Shown one piece after another: positions 6,983 to 7,778 of a stretch of 7,778 bases of DNA; within the stretch, counting starts at the first letter, position 1; each line of letters opens with the position of its first letter. The notes under the pieces are model-generated. The model made no database searches, was not told the origin of the DNA, and saw only the letters and a list, made by a program, of their open reading frames with translations. Source of the DNA: Paracoccaceae bacterium (GTDB lineage Bacteria; Pseudomonadota; Alphaproteobacteria; Rhodobacterales; Rhodobacteraceae); assembly GCA_026982515.1 (NCBI GenBank), contig JALSGY010000511.1:1-7778 (forward strand), written 5' to 3'. The position numbers and the translations under genes were made by a program.

Positions 6983-7168
6983 TCAGTATGTGGCCACGGT
7001 TTTCGAACTCAGGGAGTTGCCGAGGCTTGTCGAATAGTCGATGGCGCCGGCCTGGATGGAAACGATGACCGCCAGGCTGAGGCCGATGATTGCCGCTGTC
7101 AGCACGACCCAGTCAACCGTGACCGCGCCGTCATCTTCAGCAAGAAAATGTGCTGTCTGCCTTTTCAT
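6983..7168 (-). CDS. Flp-type pilin, second copy (61 aa)
   Basis: A small type IVc prepilin. The 14-residue hydrophilic leader MKRQTAHFLAEDDG ends in Gly, the expected prepilin-peptidase cut site. The mature 47 residues begin AVTVDWVVLTAA and continue with a hydrophobic helix to about mature residue 25, then a short polar tail ending in SSKTVATY. At mature position 5 there is Asp where Flp pilins usually have Glu, and Trp follows where Tyr or Phe is usual. GGGAAG lies 6 bases before ATG 7168. The protein is a paralogue of the neighbour at 7411-7602: the first 12 mature residues are identical, mature length is equal, and both end T-[VI]-A-T-Y. It could be a minor pilin, or an alternative major one. 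It is separated from the other pilin by a strong hairpin. Confidence 0.88.
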   Translation of the reverse strand: MKRQTAHFLAEDDGAVTVDWVVLTAAIIGLSLAVIVSIQAGAIDYSTSLGNSLSSKTVATY

Positions 7169-7246
7169 CCGGAACTTCCCAAATCTCTACTCTACCCATT
7201 GCAGGCGATCCCTGCGACAGGGTGGTTCTATTTCCGCGATGGGGCG

Positions 7247-7258
7247 GGATTGGGGCGA
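7247..7258 (-). repeat. 12-bp element shared by both pilin upstream regions, copy 1
   Basis: TCGCCCCAATCC on the minus strand, 79-90 bases before the pilin start at 7168. It is identical to 7713-7724 upstream of the other pilin, in the same orientation. It may be a regulator site or a remnant of duplication. Confidence 0.45.
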
Positions 7259-7295
7259 AAAACGGGCGATCGGGTGCGATTTCAGGCAAGATGGC

Positions 7296-7315
7296 GGCGT
7301 TTTCGTAGAATTGTT
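7296..7315 (-). repeat. AATT-S-TACGAA element upstream of pilin genes, copy 1
   Basis: On the minus strand AATTCTACGAA followed by ACGCC. The copy at 7731-7753 reads AATTGTACGAA followed by GC and ACGCC. The TACGAA core lies 134 bases before the pilin start at 7168; the other copy lies 136 bases before its own start. Function unknown; equal spacing favours a shared promoter element or shared ancestry. Confidence 0.45.
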
Positions 7316-7362
7316 CGCAACCCGGCCATCCCGACGCGGGGCCAGATGCGAAAGGAAGCACG

Positions 7363-7394
7363 AAAGAGCCGCACCCGGATGGGTGCGGCTCTTT
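7363..7394 (-). terminator. Strong hairpin terminator after the first pilin gene
   Basis: AAAGAGCCGCACCC, loop of four, GGGTGCGGCTCTTT: a perfect 14-bp stem starting 16 bases past the pilin stop at 7411. On the minus strand the distal arm ends TCTTT and is followed by CGTGCTTTCC, a short broken U-tract. It is likely an intrinsic terminator, or a stabilising 3' hairpin that lets a fraction of transcripts continue, giving more pilin than downstream machinery. Confidence 0.78.
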
Positions 7395-7410
7395 GCGGGA
7401 ATGCCGCAGC

Positions 7411-7602
7411 TCAGTAGGTTGCGATCGTCTGGGCGGCGAGGTTGGAGCTGATGTCGCCGGCCAGGTTGGTGGTGCCGCCGGCAACCGAGGTCAGCACGGC
7501 GATGCCGAGGCCGACGATGGCGGCGGTCAGCACGACCCAGTCGACGGTCACGGCGCCGTCTTCGTCACGCTTGAAGTTCTTGGCGAGTTTGAACAGTTTC
7601 AT
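7411..7602 (-). CDS. Flp-type pilin, first copy, probable major pilin (63 aa)
   Basis: A small type IVc prepilin, the structural subunit of the Tad fibre. Leader MKLFKLAKNFKRDEDG (16 residues, basic) ends in Gly at the expected prepilin-peptidase site. The 47-residue mature part starts AVTVDWVVLTAAIVGL, has one hydrophobic helix to about mature residue 25, and ends AAQTIATY. Asp stands at mature position 5 in place of the usual Glu, followed by Trp. ATG 7602 is preceded by an excellent GGAGGG at 7 bases; the frame stays open upstream to 7746 but that extension is Arg-rich and unlike any pilin leader. First position in the locus, strong ribosome site and a strong hairpin 16 bases downstream suggest this is the abundant pilin. 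The peptidase is not in the window. Confidence 0.92.
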   Translation of the reverse strand: MKLFKLAKNFKRDEDGAVTVDWVVLTAAIVGLGIAVLTSVAGGTTNLAGDISSNLAAQTIATY

Positions 7603-7698
7603 TTGTTGTCCCTCCGAATGCTCATTGCTCGTTTCCACATGACCTCGGCGGATCCCGTGGCCGTTGCTTGCGCTGGCCTGTCTCCGTCTTGGCATGAC

Positions 7699-7704
7699 GT
7701 TATA
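7699..7704 (-). promoter_or_regulatory. Possible -10 element for the first pilin gene
   Basis: TATAAC on the minus strand, one mismatch to TATAAT, 97 bases before ATG 7602. No clear -35 hexamer is found at normal spacing, so the promoter may depend on an activator. The shared elements at 7713-7724 and 7731-7753 lie just upstream of it. Confidence 0.3.
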
Positions 7705-7712
7705 AGGCCGTT

Positions 7713-7724
7713 GGATTGGGGCGA
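7713..7724 (-). repeat. 12-bp element shared by both pilin upstream regions, copy 2
   Basis: TCGCCCCAATCC on the minus strand, identical to 7247-7258, 111-122 bases before the pilin start at 7602 and 9-20 bases upstream of the TATAAC at 7699-7704, a position where an activator or a non-standard -35 could sit. Confidence 0.45.
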
Positions 7725-7730
7725 GAGTTT

Positions 7731-7753
7731 GGCGTGCTTCGTACAATTTTGTT
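7731..7753 (-). repeat. AATT-S-TACGAA element upstream of pilin genes, copy 2
   Basis: Matches 7296-7315 with one substitution in the 11-base core and small indels in the flanks. It also contains TACAAT on the plus strand (7742-7747), a possible -10 for the divergent gene, but without a -35. It sits between the two divergent starts and could serve both. Confidence 0.4.
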
Positions 7754-7768
7754 GAGGGAGCAAAAACA

Positions 7769-7778
7769 ATGGAAAATA
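7769..7778 (+). CDS. Possible start of a divergent gene, three codons visible
   Basis: ATG GAA AAT at the right edge is preceded by AGGGAG with 8 bases of A-rich spacing, a good ribosome site on the plus strand. The product cannot be named from three codons. If real, 7603-7768 is a bidirectional promoter region between it and the pilin gene. Confidence 0.45.

Noticed and set aside
7603..7746. N-terminal extension of the first pilin
   Set aside because: The extra 48 residues are Arg-rich and unlike a prepilin leader; GGAGGG stands 7 bases before ATG 7602.
3441..7768. CtrA sites (TTAA-N7-TTAA) in the intergenic gaps, expected by analogy with Caulobacter pili
   Set aside because: I found no TTAA pair in any of the five gaps on reading them.
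1..7778. Mobile elements, CRISPR arrays, tRNA or rRNA genes, toxin-antitoxin or defence genes
   Set aside because: The window is filled by tad genes with uniform GC-rich coding; no insertion-sequence ends, spaced repeats or structured RNA genes were seen.

Overview
The window is a GC-rich segment that reads as part of a tad/cpa (Flp, type IVc) pilus locus of an alphaproteobacterium. The gene order, the pilin type (mature start AVTVDW) and an OmpA-type lipoprotein between secretin and CpaE suggest Rhodobacteraceae (Roseobacter/Paracoccus-like). That assignment is from memory of the families; no search was run. Every gene I accept as complete lies on the minus strand, so the locus reads from high to low coordinates.

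Layout in transcription order. Two short Flp pilin genes come first (7602-7411 and 7168-6983). Then come cpaB/rcpC (6805-5942), the secretin cpaC/rcpA (5747-4332), an OmpA-family lipoprotein (4326-3649), the MinD-like cpaE/tadZ (3440-2196), the secretion ATPase cpaF/tadA (2177-735), and the first 245 codons of the platform protein tadB, which runs off the window at base 1. A probable divergent gene begins at 7769 on the plus strand, but only three codons are visible.

How the parts fit: the pilins are cleaved by a prepilin peptidase (not in the window) and assembled on the inner-membrane platform TadB(/TadC), powered by the hexameric ATPase CpaF. CpaE probably places the machine in the cell. 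The fibre leaves through the CpaC secretin ring, assisted by periplasmic CpaB and, probably, the peptidoglycan-binding OmpA-like lipoprotein.

Regulatory structure: cpaC/ompA and cpaF/tadB are translationally coupled or nearly so. Hairpins sit after pilin 1 (in the cpaB leader), after pilin 2 (14 bp, strong), after cpaB (10 bp, no U-tract) and after ompA (6 bp with U-tract). They split the locus into pilin, CpaB, secretin/OmpA and CpaE-CpaF-TadB segments. The two pilin genes share sequence elements about 135 bases upstream of their starts. All gene-free gaps are under 250 bases. I found no unknown system; the main interest is in variant features of a known machine.
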